Assembly (NCBI RefSeq): GCF_001436225.1
Contig: NZ_AYYO01000003.1
Location: forward strand, 62,001-126,000
DNA from: Lacticaseibacillus sharpeae JCM 1186 = DSM 20505
Lineage (GTDB): Bacteria; Bacillota; Bacilli; Lactobacillales; Lactobacillaceae
Reading direction: 5' to 3'
Length of the DNA: 64,000 bases
The notes under the pieces were generated by a model. That model searched no databases and was not told where the DNA came from. It was given only the letters and a program-made list of their open reading frames with translations. The translations under genes and the position numbers were made by a program. This document shows, in pieces, positions 1 through 8,403 of the stretch (position 1 is the first letter of the stretch; the number at the start of each line of letters is the position of its first letter).

Positions 1-18
1 CTATGGGAGGCGGAAATT

Positions 19-1110
19 TTGGGCGAACCGATTGTTGAATTGCACCACGTGTTTAAGAGCTACGACGATACCGTTGTTCTCGATGACATTGATATTACCC
101 TGGAGGCAGGGAAGTTTTATACGTTACTGGGGCCCTCAGGTAGTGGGAAAACCACTATTCTGCGGGCAATTGCAGGCTTTCTTAATGTTACCAGTGGGGA
201 TGTAGTGATCGCGGGTAAACGTGTGAACGATATTCCAGCGAATCTGCGGCAGGTCAATACGGTCTTCCAGAATTATTCGTTGTTCCCGCACATGAACGTG
301 TTTGAAAACATTGCTTACGGGCTGCGCATTCGCAAGGTCGACAAGGCAATGATTGAGACGCGGGTTATGGATGCGCTGAAGAAAGTCCGGCTGGAGAATC
401 TTGCCAACCGGGAAATCAGCGAACTTTCTGGTGGCCAGCAGCAGCGTGTCGCAATTGCGCGCGCGATTGTGTTGGAGCCAAAAGTATTGCTGCTGGATGA
501 ACCACTCTCCGCACTGGACGCCAAGTTGCGTAAGGACATGCAGTACGAACTGCGTGATCTGCAACAGCGGCTCGGCATTACCTTCCTGTTTGTCACGCAT
601 GATCAGGAAGAAGCCTTGGCCTTGTCCGACGAAATTTTCGTCATGAATGACGGCAAGGTGCAGCAGAGTGGTACGCCAGTTGATATCTACGATGAACCAA
701 TTAACCACTTCGTTGCGGACTTCATCGGCGAAAGCAACATCGTCGACGGCCGGATGGTGGAAGACTACCGGGTTGAATTCAACGGGAAGGTCTTCGACTG
801 TGCCGACGCCGGGATGCGGCCGAACGAACACGTTGAAGTCGTGCTGCGACCAGAAGACCTTGACGTGGTGCCCGTGGATAAGGGGCGCGTTGCCGTACGG
901 ATTGACACGCAGCTTTTCCGCGGCGATTTTTACGAAATCGTCGCGTACGATGACGGGCAGAACGAATGGTTGATCCATTCCACCAACCCGGCACCTGAGG
1001 ATGTAGAACTGATGGGCCTGTACTTCGACCCAGAAGACATTCACGTTATGCGTTTTGGCGAGTCCGAGGAGGATTTCGACGCCCGTCTCGAAAGTTACGA
1101 GGGGGAATAG
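19..1110 (+). CDS. potA: Spermidine/putrescine ABC transporter ATPase PotA
   Basis: ATP-hydrolysing subunit that powers polyamine import with PotB, PotC and PotD. Visible motifs: Walker [10 protein letters not shown] (residues 38-46), Q-loop FQNYS near 83, signature LSGGQQQR (136-143), Walker B VLLLDEP (156-162), H-loop His194, and a C-terminal TOBE-like region (about 270-345). The 363-aa length is normal for PotA. The start is TTG behind GGGAGG at 5-10. potB begins two bases after the stop, so the four genes form one operon. The promoter lies outside the window. Substrate preference is inferred from family resemblance and the potABCD order. Confidence 0.95.
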   Translation: MGEPIVELHHVFKSYDDTVVLDDIDITLEAGKFYTLLGPSGSGKTTILRAIAGFLNVTSGDVVIAGKRVNDIPANLRQVNTVFQNYSLFPHMNVFENIAYGLRIRKVDKAMIETRVMDALKKVRLENLANREISELSGGQQQRVAIARAIVLEPKVLLLDEPLSALDAKLRKDMQYELRDLQQRLGITFLFVTHDQEEALALSDEIFVMNDGKVQQSGTPVDIYDEPINHFVADFIGESNIVDGRMVEDYRVEFNGKVFDCADAGMRPNEHVEVVLRPEDLDVVPVDKGRVAVRIDTQLFRGDFYEIVAYDDGQNEWLIHSTNPAPEDVELMGLYFDPEDIHVMRFGESEEDFDARLESYEGE

Positions 1111-1112
1111 TC

Positions 1113-1940
1113 ATGCGCAAGAACGTCAATACTGCTTTCTACATTCCCTACGCACTGTGGCTCGGGCTGTTCGTGATTGCCCCGATGCTGCTGATTTTCT
1201 ACCAAAGCTTCTTTGATATTAACCACAACTTCACTCTCAGCAACTACACGACTTACTTCCAGTCCGGGACGTACCTGGCGATGACCTTTAACTCGGTCTG
1301 GTACGCGTTCGTGATTACGGCGGTCACGCTGCTGATTAGTTACCCGGCTGCTTACATCTTGCACTACATGAAGCATAAGCAGCTGTGGCTCCTGCTGATT
1401 ATCCTGCCGACGTGGATTAACCTGCTCCTGAAGGCGTACGCGTTCATCGGGATTTTCGGCCAGGATGGCGGGGTGAACAACTTCCTGGGTTTCTTCGGCA
1501 TTGCGCCGCACCAGATTCTGTTCACCGACGCCGCCTTCATCTTCGTGGCGGCCTACATCGAGATTCCGTTCATGATTCTGCCGATTTTTAACGGCATCGA
1601 GGAATTGGACGAAAGCCTGGTTAACGCCAGCAAGGACCTCGGGGCGAGCCCGTGGCAGACGTTTACGAAGGTGACCTTGCCACTGACCATGAGTGGGGTC
1701 AAAAGTGGGGTGCAGGCCGTGTTCATCCCCAGCCTGAGCCTCTTCATGTTGACCCGCCTGATTGGGGGGAACCGCGTGATTACGCTGGGGACCGCCATTG
1801 AAGAGCACTTCCTCACCACCATGAACTGGGGGATGGGTTCGACAATCGGGGTGGTCCTGATTGTGGCCATGTTCATCATCATGTTCCTTACCGGCGAACG
1901 CGCCAAGCACCGCGTGAAGGGAGGGCGACACCATGCGTAA
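1113..1940 (+). CDS. potB: Spermidine/putrescine ABC transporter permease PotB
   Basis: Inner-membrane permease of the polyamine importer, 275 aa, with about six hydrophobic segments beginning near residue 10. The cytoplasmic EAA-type loop that contacts PotA is visible as SKDLGASPWQTFTKVTLP (about residues 174-191). The ATG follows potA by two bases with GAGGGGGA as ribosome site inside the end of potA. The 3' end overlaps potC by 8 bases, which suggests translational coupling. The paired order PotB-PotC is the standard heterodimer arrangement. Confidence 0.94.
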   Translation: MRKNVNTAFYIPYALWLGLFVIAPMLLIFYQSFFDINHNFTLSNYTTYFQSGTYLAMTFNSVWYAFVITAVTLLISYPAAYILHYMKHKQLWLLLIILPTWINLLLKAYAFIGIFGQDGGVNNFLGFFGIAPHQILFTDAAFIFVAAYIEIPFMILPIFNGIEELDESLVNASKDLGASPWQTFTKVTLPLTMSGVKSGVQAVFIPSLSLFMLTRLIGGNRVITLGTAIEEHFLTTMNWGMGSTIGVVLIVAMFIIMFLTGERAKHRVKGGRHHA

Positions 1941-2733
1941 ATTCAAATGGGGCCACCTCTACCTCGTGTTCGTATTCATCGTGCTCTACCTGCCGATTGG
2001 CTACCTGATTGGTTTTTCCTTCAGTGATGGCGAGCGCATGAGTCACTTCAAGGGCTTCACGCTGCGGCACTATGCCGAACTGTTTAACGATCCACGGATG
2101 ATTCAGATTGTGCTGGACACGCTGCTCGTGGCGCTGCTCGCTGGCCTGGTTGCGACAATCATCGGCACGTTTGGCGCGATGGCCATTAACCGGACGAGCA
2201 AGGCGGTTGTGCGCAACACAGTGTTGTCGCTGAACAACATCCTGATGGTTAGTCCCGACGTTATCATTGGGGCCAGCTTCTTGATCTTCTTCACCGCTTT
2301 GAACGTGCCCCTAGGCTTCATGTCGGTGCTGCTGTCCCACATCGCCTTTTCGATTCCGATTGTGGTGCTGATGGTGCTGCCGAAGCTCAAGGAACTACCG
2401 GGCACGATGCTGGATGCTGCCGAGGATTTGGGGGCGACGAACTTCCAGGTACTGCGCGACGTCATCTTGCCGTTCATCACCCCGGGGATTCTGTCCGGGT
2501 TCTTCATGGCGTTCACGTATTCGCTCGATGATTTTGCCGTTACCTTCTTCGTGACGGGTAACGGGTTCCAGACGCTGGCGGTTGAAATTTACGCCCGCGC
2601 TCGGCAAGGGATTAGTTTGGAGATTAACGCGTTGTCTGGAGTTATGTTCCTGTTTGCTTTGGTCTTAGTAGTTGGGTACTACTTCGTCCAGCAGGCGCAG
2701 TCCAGTCGGCGGCAGAAAAAGGGGGGTCGTTAA
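1933..2733 (+). CDS. potC: Spermidine/putrescine ABC transporter permease PotC
   Basis: Second permease of the importer, 266 aa, with about six membrane segments and an EAA-type loop DAAEDLGATNFQVLRDVILP (about residues 161-180). It starts inside the end of potB, with GGGAGGGCGAC as ribosome site just upstream. A basic tail (SSRRQKKGGR) ends the protein. The stop is directly followed by the TTG of potD, so expression is tightly coupled. Family assignment is firm from sequence and context. Confidence 0.94.
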   Translation: MRKFKWGHLYLVFVFIVLYLPIGYLIGFSFSDGERMSHFKGFTLRHYAELFNDPRMIQIVLDTLLVALLAGLVATIIGTFGAMAINRTSKAVVRNTVLSLNNILMVSPDVIIGASFLIFFTALNVPLGFMSVLLSHIAFSIPIVVLMVLPKLKELPGTMLDAAEDLGATNFQVLRDVILPFITPGILSGFFMAFTYSLDDFAVTFFVTGNGFQTLAVEIYARARQGISLEINALSGVMFLFALVLVVGYYFVQQAQSSRRQKKGGR

Positions 2734-2734
2734 A

Positions 2735-3808
2735 TTGAAGAAGTTACTGACAGGGATCCTCGTGATCATCATTGCCTGCTTTGGGTTAGCGGCAACCAGT
2801 GCCCACCTGGCCAAGAGCCAGGGGGCGACCGGGGATAACGTCCTCAACTTTGCGAACTGGGGCGATTACATTGACCCCGCGCTGATTAAAAAGTTCGAAA
2901 AGGAAACTGGTTACCACGTTAACCAGGAAACTTTCGATAGTAACGAAGCCATGTACACGAAGATTAAGCAGGGGGGAACGCATTATGACCTCACTGTGCC
3001 GTCTGAATACATGGTGGAGAAGATGGCGCACGACAAGCTGCTGATTCCGCTGGATAAGAGCAAGCTGTCCGGGATGAACAATTTCGGCTCTGACTTCATG
3101 AACCAGAGCTTCGACCCGGGCAACAAGTACTCGATTCCGTACTTCTGGGGTACGCTCGGGATTATCTATAATGATAAATTCATCAAGCCAGGCACCATCA
3201 AGCACTGGAACGACTTGTGGTCGACCAAGTACAAGGGGCAAATCATGCTCATTGACTCCGCGCGCGACATCATGGGGATGAGCCTCGTGTCGATGGGCAA
3301 GTCAATGAACACTACGGACACGCCAACGTTGGCGGCAGCCAAAGCCAAGCTCGACACATTGTCGCCGAACGTTAAGGCCGTGGTGGCCGACGAAATCAAG
3401 ATGTACATGGAAAACAACGAGGCACCACTGGCGGTTGACTGGTCTGGTGAAGCCAGCGAAATGCTGTACGAGAACAGTCACCTGCATTACGTGGTGCCGA
3501 CTGAGGGGAGTAATCTTTGGTTCGACAACTTTGTCATTCCGAAGACTGCCAAGCACATGAAGGCCGTTTATGCCTTTTTGAACTTCATGTCGGACCCGAA
3601 GAATACCGCTCAAAACACGGACTACGTGGGGTACGCGACGCCAAACAACAAGGCGCGCGCGCTGCTGGACAAGTCCGTGCGGGAGGACAAGGCCTTCTAT
3701 CCGGACGAAGCGACCATGAAGCGCCTCGAAGTGTATAAGGATTTGGCGCCGACCGTGGTTGGTAAGTATAATGATATGTTCTTGGAATTTAAGATGTTCA
3801 GACACTAA
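2735..3808 (+). CDS. potD: Spermidine/putrescine-binding protein PotD
   Basis: Extracellular substrate-binding protein that delivers polyamines to PotBC, 357 aa from the TTG at 2735. I prefer this start over an in-frame ATG at 2672, which would put the signal sequence behind 21 residues overlapping potC. AAAAAGGGGGG upstream serves as ribosome site. The N-terminus is a hydrophobic signal segment (KKLLTGILVIIIACFGLA). An IIAC sequence at residues 12-15 might be a lipobox, but the h-region would be short. The mature part begins with the family motif LNFANWGDYIDP. It is the last gene of the operon and is followed by a terminator. Confidence 0.93.
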   Translation: MKKLLTGILVIIIACFGLAATSAHLAKSQGATGDNVLNFANWGDYIDPALIKKFEKETGYHVNQETFDSNEAMYTKIKQGGTHYDLTVPSEYMVEKMAHDKLLIPLDKSKLSGMNNFGSDFMNQSFDPGNKYSIPYFWGTLGIIYNDKFIKPGTIKHWNDLWSTKYKGQIMLIDSARDIMGMSLVSMGKSMNTTDTPTLAAAKAKLDTLSPNVKAVVADEIKMYMENNEAPLAVDWSGEASEMLYENSHLHYVVPTEGSNLWFDNFVIPKTAKHMKAVYAFLNFMSDPKNTAQNTDYVGYATPNNKARALLDKSVREDKAFYPDEATMKRLEVYKDLAPTVVGKYNDMFLEFKMFRH

Positions 3809-3817
3809 ACGATAATG

Positions 3818-3862
3818 CGCGGTGCTAATTGGCAGTCATTTGCCAGTTAGCACCGCGTTTTT
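3818..3862 (+). terminator. Terminator of potABCD
   Basis: Inverted repeat CGCGGTGCTAA / TTAGCACCGCG, extended by TTGGCA/TGCCA pairing, followed by five T. It ends the pot operon. Confidence 0.9.
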
Positions 3863-3959
3863 GCGTCTTGTTCATTGATTTATCCCAACTCGCCGGCGCA
3901 TACTAAAATTAACGGGCTGCATTAACTAACTGTGTGGCCGCAATCAAGGGGGAACGCTT

Positions 3960-4946
3960 ATGTGCACAAGTTTTACATATGAAGATGCCGATGGTAAGTG
4001 GTATCTGTCACGGACAATGGATTTCGATTTTGATATGGGCGCGCGGCCGGTCGTGATTCCGCGTGGTTACCGCTTCAAGGCGGCAGTTGATGCAGAGGGT
4101 ATCGTGGCCAAGTTTGGCTTTGTTGGTAGCGGGCGCCAAGTGGGCGAATACGCGGTGGTCGACGGTGTTAACGAACACGGTTTTGGTGCGGCCACGTTGT
4201 ACCTGGTGGAATCTAAGTACAATGAGGGCCCCGTTGCGGGAAAGCAAAATCTGGCCTCCTACGAAATGGTGCCGTACTTGCTGGGCAACTACACCACGGT
4301 GGCCGAATTGCGTGATCACCTCGATGACATTAACATCGTCGCCGTGGCCAATGCGTTCATGGGAAACATCGTTGTGCCGCTGCACTGGATTGTGGCGGAC
4401 GATACGGGCGATTGTGCCGTCTTGGAACAGACTGGTGCGGGCCTTGAACTGTTCGACAACCCGGTTGGCGTGATGACCAACAGCCCCGACTTTGGCTGGC
4501 ACCTGCAGAACCTGAAGAACTACCCGCAGCTGCAGCCAACGCAAGCACCAGCGCGCAAATATGGGACGCTGAACGTGCATGGGTTCGGTGCCGGAACCGG
4601 GGCCGTTGGGCTGCCGGGTGATTACACGAGCGTTTCCCGGTTCGTGCGCATGGCCTTCATGCGTGAGGTCGGGGAAAAAGTTTCCGGGCAGGCGAACGCG
4701 GTCAACACGATTAGCCACCTGATGAACTCCGTCGACATTCCGCGCGGCGCCAAGTTGATGGATAATCTCAGTGCCGATTACTCCCAGTACCGAGCGTACT
4801 GTAGCCTGAGCGACCGGACGTACTTCCTCCAGCCGTACGATGACCAGACGATTACGCGGGTTCAGTTGACCGAGGACTTACTGAACGCCGATGCACCGAC
4901 CGAGTTTGCGGTGCAGCACCAGCAGCAATTTGTATCAGTTAATTAA
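3960..4946 (+). CDS. Choloylglycine hydrolase family (penicillin V acylase-like) amidase
   Basis: Ntn-hydrolase of the bile salt hydrolase / penicillin V acylase family that cleaves linear amides; 328 aa. The nucleophile is Cys2, exposed by removal of Met1. Other active-site residues are in register: Arg18, Asp21, Asn174 (MTNSP) and Arg227 (SVSRF). At the position where bile salt hydrolases usually carry Asn (about 81-82) this protein has Tyr81, as penicillin V acylases do. It has no signal peptide, so it is probably cytoplasmic. The ATG follows AAGGGGGAA. It is monocistronic, between two terminators. True substrate is unknown; acylases of this type may also act on N-acyl-homoserine lactones or N-acyl amino acids. 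Confidence 0.88.
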   Translation: MCTSFTYEDADGKWYLSRTMDFDFDMGARPVVIPRGYRFKAAVDAEGIVAKFGFVGSGRQVGEYAVVDGVNEHGFGAATLYLVESKYNEGPVAGKQNLASYEMVPYLLGNYTTVAELRDHLDDINIVAVANAFMGNIVVPLHWIVADDTGDCAVLEQTGAGLELFDNPVGVMTNSPDFGWHLQNLKNYPQLQPTQAPARKYGTLNVHGFGAGTGAVGLPGDYTSVSRFVRMAFMREVGEKVSGQANAVNTISHLMNSVDIPRGAKLMDNLSADYSQYRAYCSLSDRTYFLQPYDDQTITRVQLTEDLLNADAPTEFAVQHQQQFVSVN

Positions 4947-4963
4947 TCTAGCCTACCAACAAA

Positions 4964-4995
4964 AACGGCGCTCCTGCATCTGCGGGAGCGCCGTT
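4964..4995. terminator. Bidirectional terminator
   Basis: Stem AACGGCGCTCC / GGAGCGCCGTT between two convergent genes. The A-run upstream (AAAAA at 4961-4965) gives a U-tail on the minus strand, so it mainly serves the recombinase-like gene. Confidence 0.8.
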
Positions 4996-5012
4996 TGCGT
5001 GCGCGGTCAATG

Positions 5013-5558
5013 TTAGTGTTTGAACCGCTGTGTGTGCGCGCGGATAATGCGCGCAACGGTGGCGCGGGAAATATGGAAGTGCGCCGCGGTTTCATTTTGC
5101 GTATGTGTAGTGCAATAGTCAATGACCGCCAGCCGGGCAGCAGGTTCCAGCTTGAACGGTCGGCCGCGGCGCTTGGCGGTGGGGGTGTATTGCTGCTCTG
5201 CCAGCGTCATCCGGGTCTGCGCGGCAGCCAGAGCGTCGATGATGCGTAAAATTGAGGTGCCAGACACAATCTTGCCGGCCGCCGTCACTTTGATCATCCC
5301 CATGTCGCTGATATTGACGCTAATGCCCCGGTGCAGTAAGCGGTTCAGGATATTGCGGGCACCAATGATCGACGGGCCGAGGGCATCAAAACCGTTAACC
5401 GTTAAAGTGTCGCCGGCATGCATAGTGGTTTGGAGTTGACTCCAATTTCGGCGAAAAGTGTCGGTGTCACTAACCCAGCGCATGTCTAGTCCGATTGGCA
5501 TTTTAGCCAACTGGGGTGCAGTGACGCCTTGTGGTTGCCACAAGTATGTGTAATGCAT
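5013..5558 (-). CDS. Serine-recombinase-like protein, catalytic residues missing
   Basis: 181-aa protein with the outline of a small resolvase/invertase: N-terminal recombinase fold (about 1-125), a linker (KRRGRPFKL) and a C-terminal helix-turn-helix (about 140-175, ending ISRATVARIIRAHTQ). The part GDTLTVNGFDALGPS...LLHRGISV aligns with the family segment GDTLxVxxLDRLGRS. Both catalytic arginines of DRLGR are replaced (DALGP). The N-terminal YxRVS motif holding the catalytic serine is absent (HYTYLWQPQG). It could therefore bind DNA without recombining it. The ATG follows GGAAGG with 8-base spacing. No inverted repeats or transposase lie nearby. It is the only gene on this strand here. Confidence 0.75.
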   Translation of the reverse strand: MHYTYLWQPQGVTAPQLAKMPIGLDMRWVSDTDTFRRNWSQLQTTMHAGDTLTVNGFDALGPSIIGARNILNRLLHRGISVNISDMGMIKVTAAGKIVSGTSILRIIDALAAAQTRMTLAEQQYTPTAKRRGRPFKLEPAARLAVIDYCTTHTQNETAAHFHISRATVARIIRAHTQRFKH

Positions 5559-5678
5559 CGTGCAATCCTTCCTTGTATCATAATTGTGCCTTTATGCTAC
5601 AACAATTACGGAAACATTTCCATGCCGTTAGTTTTTCGCGGTAAACTAATAGCTAGTTTAATGATTGGAAGGTAAATC

Positions 5679-7013
5679 ATGGAAGAATTATTCGAACGCA
5701 CCTCGGTGCCCAAGGCGTACTTCACGCTGGCCTTGCCGGTGGTCGCGGGGATGGTCGCCAGCATGGTCTACAACCTGGCGGACACGTTTTTCATCGCCCA
5801 AACCCAGGACGCACGGCTGGTTTCGGGGGTCGCGATTTGCACGCCGTTATTTTCGTTCTTGCTTGCAATTGGTGACATTTTCGGCCTGGGCGGCAGCTCG
5901 GTGATTTCGCGTCTGCTGGGGGCCAAGGATGTTGACCAAACCCGGCGCGTCAGCAGTTGGTGCCTGTATGCGGCGCTGGTCGTGGGGATTGTGACCGCGG
6001 CCTTACTGCTGCTCTTTGAGGCCCCAATTTTGCACCTGCTCGGGACGACCAACGCGACGTACACCGCGGCGGCGCATTTTTACCGGATTATGAGCATCGG
6101 TGCGCCCATTATCATCATCTCGCTCGTGCCCAGCAACATCATCCGTACTGAGGGTATGGCCAAGGCGTCGATGGTGGGGACGGTTCTGGGCACGCTGCTG
6201 ACCATTGTGCTCGATCCAATTTTCATCCTGGTTTTGCACATGGGGACCGCCGGCGCCGCACTGGCCACGGTGATTGGCTACGTGCTGACGGATGCGTTGC
6301 TGATTTGGCTCACGCTGCAGCGGGCCCAGGCGGTGAGTGTGGATCCGCGGCTGGCGCGAATTACTCCGCACATGATTTGGGGTGTCATCGCAATCGGCGT
6401 CCCGGCCGCGATTACGAACCTCACGCAGGCGTTCGGGACGGCCGTGCTGAACCGCTATGTGGTGGAGTACGGGGTCAACGCGATGGCGGCACTGGGAATC
6501 ACGCTGAAGGTCTACATGGTCATCATGCTCGTGATGGTCGGCTTTGCCTTTGGCGCGCAACCACTGCTGGGGTATAACTACGGGGCGAAAAATTACGCGC
6601 GGCTGAAGGCCATTATCCGCTTCGACTTGTTCGTCGAGGTCGTGTACGCGTTGATTTTGGCCGCAGTCCTGATGGTGTTTGCGCCGCACATTGTGGCCAT
6701 CTTCATGCATAGCAGTGCAGTTATCCACCTGGGGACAACGATGGTCCGCGTGCTGCTTATCAGCACCCCGGCGGTTGGGGTATGCCTGGTGATGACGACA
6801 TTGTTTCAGACCATCGGCGCGGCCCCGGCAGCGCTGGTGATGGCCATTGCGCGGCAAGGGGTGATTTTCCTGCCCGTAATCGTCGCGCTGCATGTGGCTT
6901 TTGGTTACATTGGTGTGCTCTGGGCGCAACCAGTCGCCGATGTTTTGACCATGCTGATTGGTTTGTGGCTGTTCCGGCGGCACTTTAAGAAGATTTTTGT
7001 GGCTGCAGGTTAA
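5679..7013 (+). CDS. MATE family multidrug/cation exporter
   Basis: Membrane antiporter of the MATE (NorM/DinF-like) superfamily, 444 aa with about 12 hydrophobic segments, which exports cationic drugs or metabolites using a Na+ or H+ gradient. The typical N-terminal patterns PKAYFTLALPVVAGMVASM and VYNLADTFFIA are present, as is the second-half motif FGAQPLLGYNYGAKN. The ATG follows GGAAGG. Its promoter probably lies in the 120-bp gap shared with the divergent recombinase-like gene. The substrate cannot be predicted. No clear terminator follows; the next transcript appears to start at 7060. Confidence 0.93.
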   Translation: MEELFERTSVPKAYFTLALPVVAGMVASMVYNLADTFFIAQTQDARLVSGVAICTPLFSFLLAIGDIFGLGGSSVISRLLGAKDVDQTRRVSSWCLYAALVVGIVTAALLLLFEAPILHLLGTTNATYTAAAHFYRIMSIGAPIIIISLVPSNIIRTEGMAKASMVGTVLGTLLTIVLDPIFILVLHMGTAGAALATVIGYVLTDALLIWLTLQRAQAVSVDPRLARITPHMIWGVIAIGVPAAITNLTQAFGTAVLNRYVVEYGVNAMAALGITLKVYMVIMLVMVGFAFGAQPLLGYNYGAKNYARLKAIIRFDLFVEVVYALILAAVLMVFAPHIVAIFMHSSAVIHLGTTMVRVLLISTPAVGVCLVMTTLFQTIGAAPAALVMAIARQGVIFLPVIVALHVAFGYIGVLWAQPVADVLTMLIGLWLFRRHFKKIFVAAG

Positions 7014-7052
7014 CGGTATTTTCCGGGAAATATAGACGCTATTAGGCGCTAA

Positions 7053-7265
7053 TGTTATACTTTGAGCATTATCGGCACTCGTAAACAGTGCAGCGACTGG
7101 CCAGATTAAGTTGTGGCTGGTAGCAGAAAGGATGTGTGTAATCATGGCAAAGAAGATCATTGTGATGGACGTTGTTAAGATGGCGGAGGGTTCGGTCAAC
7201 TAACAGACTTCGCCCTCCAGGTGTGTGCGGGGGAACCCGCGCAGTTTTTGGAGGACACACATAAA
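7053..7265 (+). promoter_or_regulatory. Promoter and structured leader of the rsgA-type gene
   Basis: An extended -10 (TGTTATACT, 7053-7061) starts a leader of about 200 nt. It contains a hairpin (GCACT/AGTGC, 7075-7091 region), a 19-codon ORF (7144-7203), GGAGGG (7185-7190, inside that ORF), CCCTCC (7213-7218), a GC-rich hairpin around CGGG-GGAA-CCCG followed by TTTTT, and the ribosome site GGAGG (7250-7254). CCTCC can pair either with GGAGGG or with the ribosome site, the layout of a translational attenuator. Pairings are seen in sequence; function is inferred. Confidence 0.55.
7144..7203 (+). CDS. Putative 19-aa leader peptide
   Basis: Short ORF MAKKIIVMDVVKMAEGSVN in the leader of the RsgA-type GTPase gene. 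AGAAAGGA lies upstream as a weak ribosome site at somewhat long spacing (about 11). Codons 14-16 overlap GGAGGG, one arm of a pairing that competes with sequestration of the downstream ribosome site. The peptide has no recognisable domain. Its position suggests that its translation, rather than its product, matters. It might be chance, since no homologues can be checked here. Confidence 0.4.
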   Translation: MAKKIIVMDVVKMAEGSVN

Positions 7266-8342
7266 TTGAATAGTAACAAACTTACCGCATATGGCCTGAC
7301 CGCAGACATGACAACGACGAACGCCCCCGGGCTCACCATTGGCCGTGTGGTTGCGCAAAGTCGCAATCTGTACGGGGTGCAAACCGCGGCGGTGCGGGTG
7401 CAGGCCCAGGTTTCGGGGCGTATGCAAAACATTGCGTTTGGGCCAGAGGACTTCCCAACCGTTGGCGACTGGGTGCTGCTGCGCATGCCGGCTAGTCTGC
7501 AAGATGCGGGGATTATTGAACGGCTCGTGCCCCGGCAGTCAGTCTTTACGCGCAAAGCTGCGGGGACAACCAGCAATCTGCAGGTGGTTGCGGCCAACGT
7601 TGATACCTTGTTCTTGTGTATGGCGCTGGACGGCAACTTCAACCTGCGGCGCCTGGAACGCTACTTGGCGGTGGCCCGCGACAGTGGGGCTACTCCCGTG
7701 GTGGTGCTGACCAAAGCCGACCTGGCGACCGATTTTGCCAATCAGCTGACCGCCGTTACCGCAACGGCTGGTGACGCTCAGGTGCTGGTCTGTGATGCGA
7801 CCAAGGTTGACGGCTGGCAGGAGTTGCAGGCATGCATCCATCCCGGCCGTACGTACGCGTTCCTCGGCTCGTCCGGGGTGGGCAAATCCACGTTGATTAA
7901 CCGCCTTTTGGGTAGTGATGAACTCGCCACTGGTGGTATTCGCCTAGCCGATGCGCACGGACGCCACACGACGACCAGCCGGCAGCTGATTGTGCTGCCA
8001 AGTGGGGGCATCGTGATTGATACCCCGGGCATGCGGGAACTCGCGATTGTGGCTGCTGACCTGGATAGCACGTTCAGCGACATTACGGATTTGGCGCGGG
8101 GGTGCAAGTTTAACGATTGTACGCACACGCGGGAACCAGGATGTGCGGTGCAGGCGGCGATTGCGGCCGGCGAGCTTGACCCCAAGCGGCTGCGTAGTTT
8201 TCACCAGCTGCAGGCTGAGCAGAAAGAAAACAAGGAGTTGCGGGGTCGGGCGCGGGAACACGCCAAGATTGAGAAGATGTTCGGCTCCAAGAAAAGCATG
8301 AAGGCCGCAATGCGGACCGCTAAGAATAAGTGGCGCCGGTAG
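7266..8342 (+). CDS. rsgA: RsgA-type circularly permuted ribosome-assembly GTPase
   Basis: GTPase of the RsgA/YjeQ family, which helps late maturation of the 30S ribosomal subunit; 358 aa from TTG 7266. It has an N-terminal OB-fold (about 25-95), then GTPase motifs in permuted order: G4 TKAD (149-152), G1 GSSGVGKS (201-208), G3 DTPG (252-255). The zinc knuckle Cys280, Cys285, His287, Cys293 follows, with a basic tail. It begins LTAYG, as in the longer RsgA subtype, so it may be a second paralogue beside the classical rsgA. TTG 7266 is chosen because GGAGG lies at 7250-7254 (11-base gap) and the homology begins there; ATG 7308 is an alternative. Confidence 0.87.
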   Translation: MNSNKLTAYGLTADMTTTNAPGLTIGRVVAQSRNLYGVQTAAVRVQAQVSGRMQNIAFGPEDFPTVGDWVLLRMPASLQDAGIIERLVPRQSVFTRKAAGTTSNLQVVAANVDTLFLCMALDGNFNLRRLERYLAVARDSGATPVVVLTKADLATDFANQLTAVTATAGDAQVLVCDATKVDGWQELQACIHPGRTYAFLGSSGVGKSTLINRLLGSDELATGGIRLADAHGRHTTTSRQLIVLPSGGIVIDTPGMRELAIVAADLDSTFSDITDLARGCKFNDCTHTREPGCAVQAAIAAGELDPKRLRSFHQLQAEQKENKELRGRAREHAKIEKMFGSKKSMKAAMRTAKNKWRR

Positions 8343-8354
8343 CGGATGAATAAG

Positions 8355-8399
8355 AAACGCCCCCGAGGACTGCACGGTGCAGTTCTCGGGGGCGTTTTT
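8355..8399. terminator. Bidirectional terminator
   Basis: Long stem AAACGCCCCCGAG...CTCGGGGGCGTTT, with one G-T pair in an extension to GCAC/GTGC, and T-runs on both strands. It separates the convergent rsgA-type and GH31 genes. Confidence 0.9.
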
Positions 8400-8403
8400 G
8401 GCG

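Noticed and set aside
4995-5249. 84-codon plus-strand frame at the recombinase-like locus
   Set aside because: Opposite strand of a gene with clear recombinase similarity; it begins inside the terminator region.
5013-7013. Recombinase-like gene plus MATE gene as a mobile element
   Set aside because: No flanking inverted or direct repeats, no transposase, base composition like the surroundings, and the recombinase lacks catalytic residues.
6003-7199. 398-codon open frame on the minus strand opposite the MATE gene
   Set aside because: The product is rich in His, Gln and Arg with no domain, has no ribosome site, and mirrors the codon pattern of the real gene on the other strand. Several similar long antisense frames (136-1044, 1095-1946, 17606-18406, 19641-20564) are shadows for the same reason.
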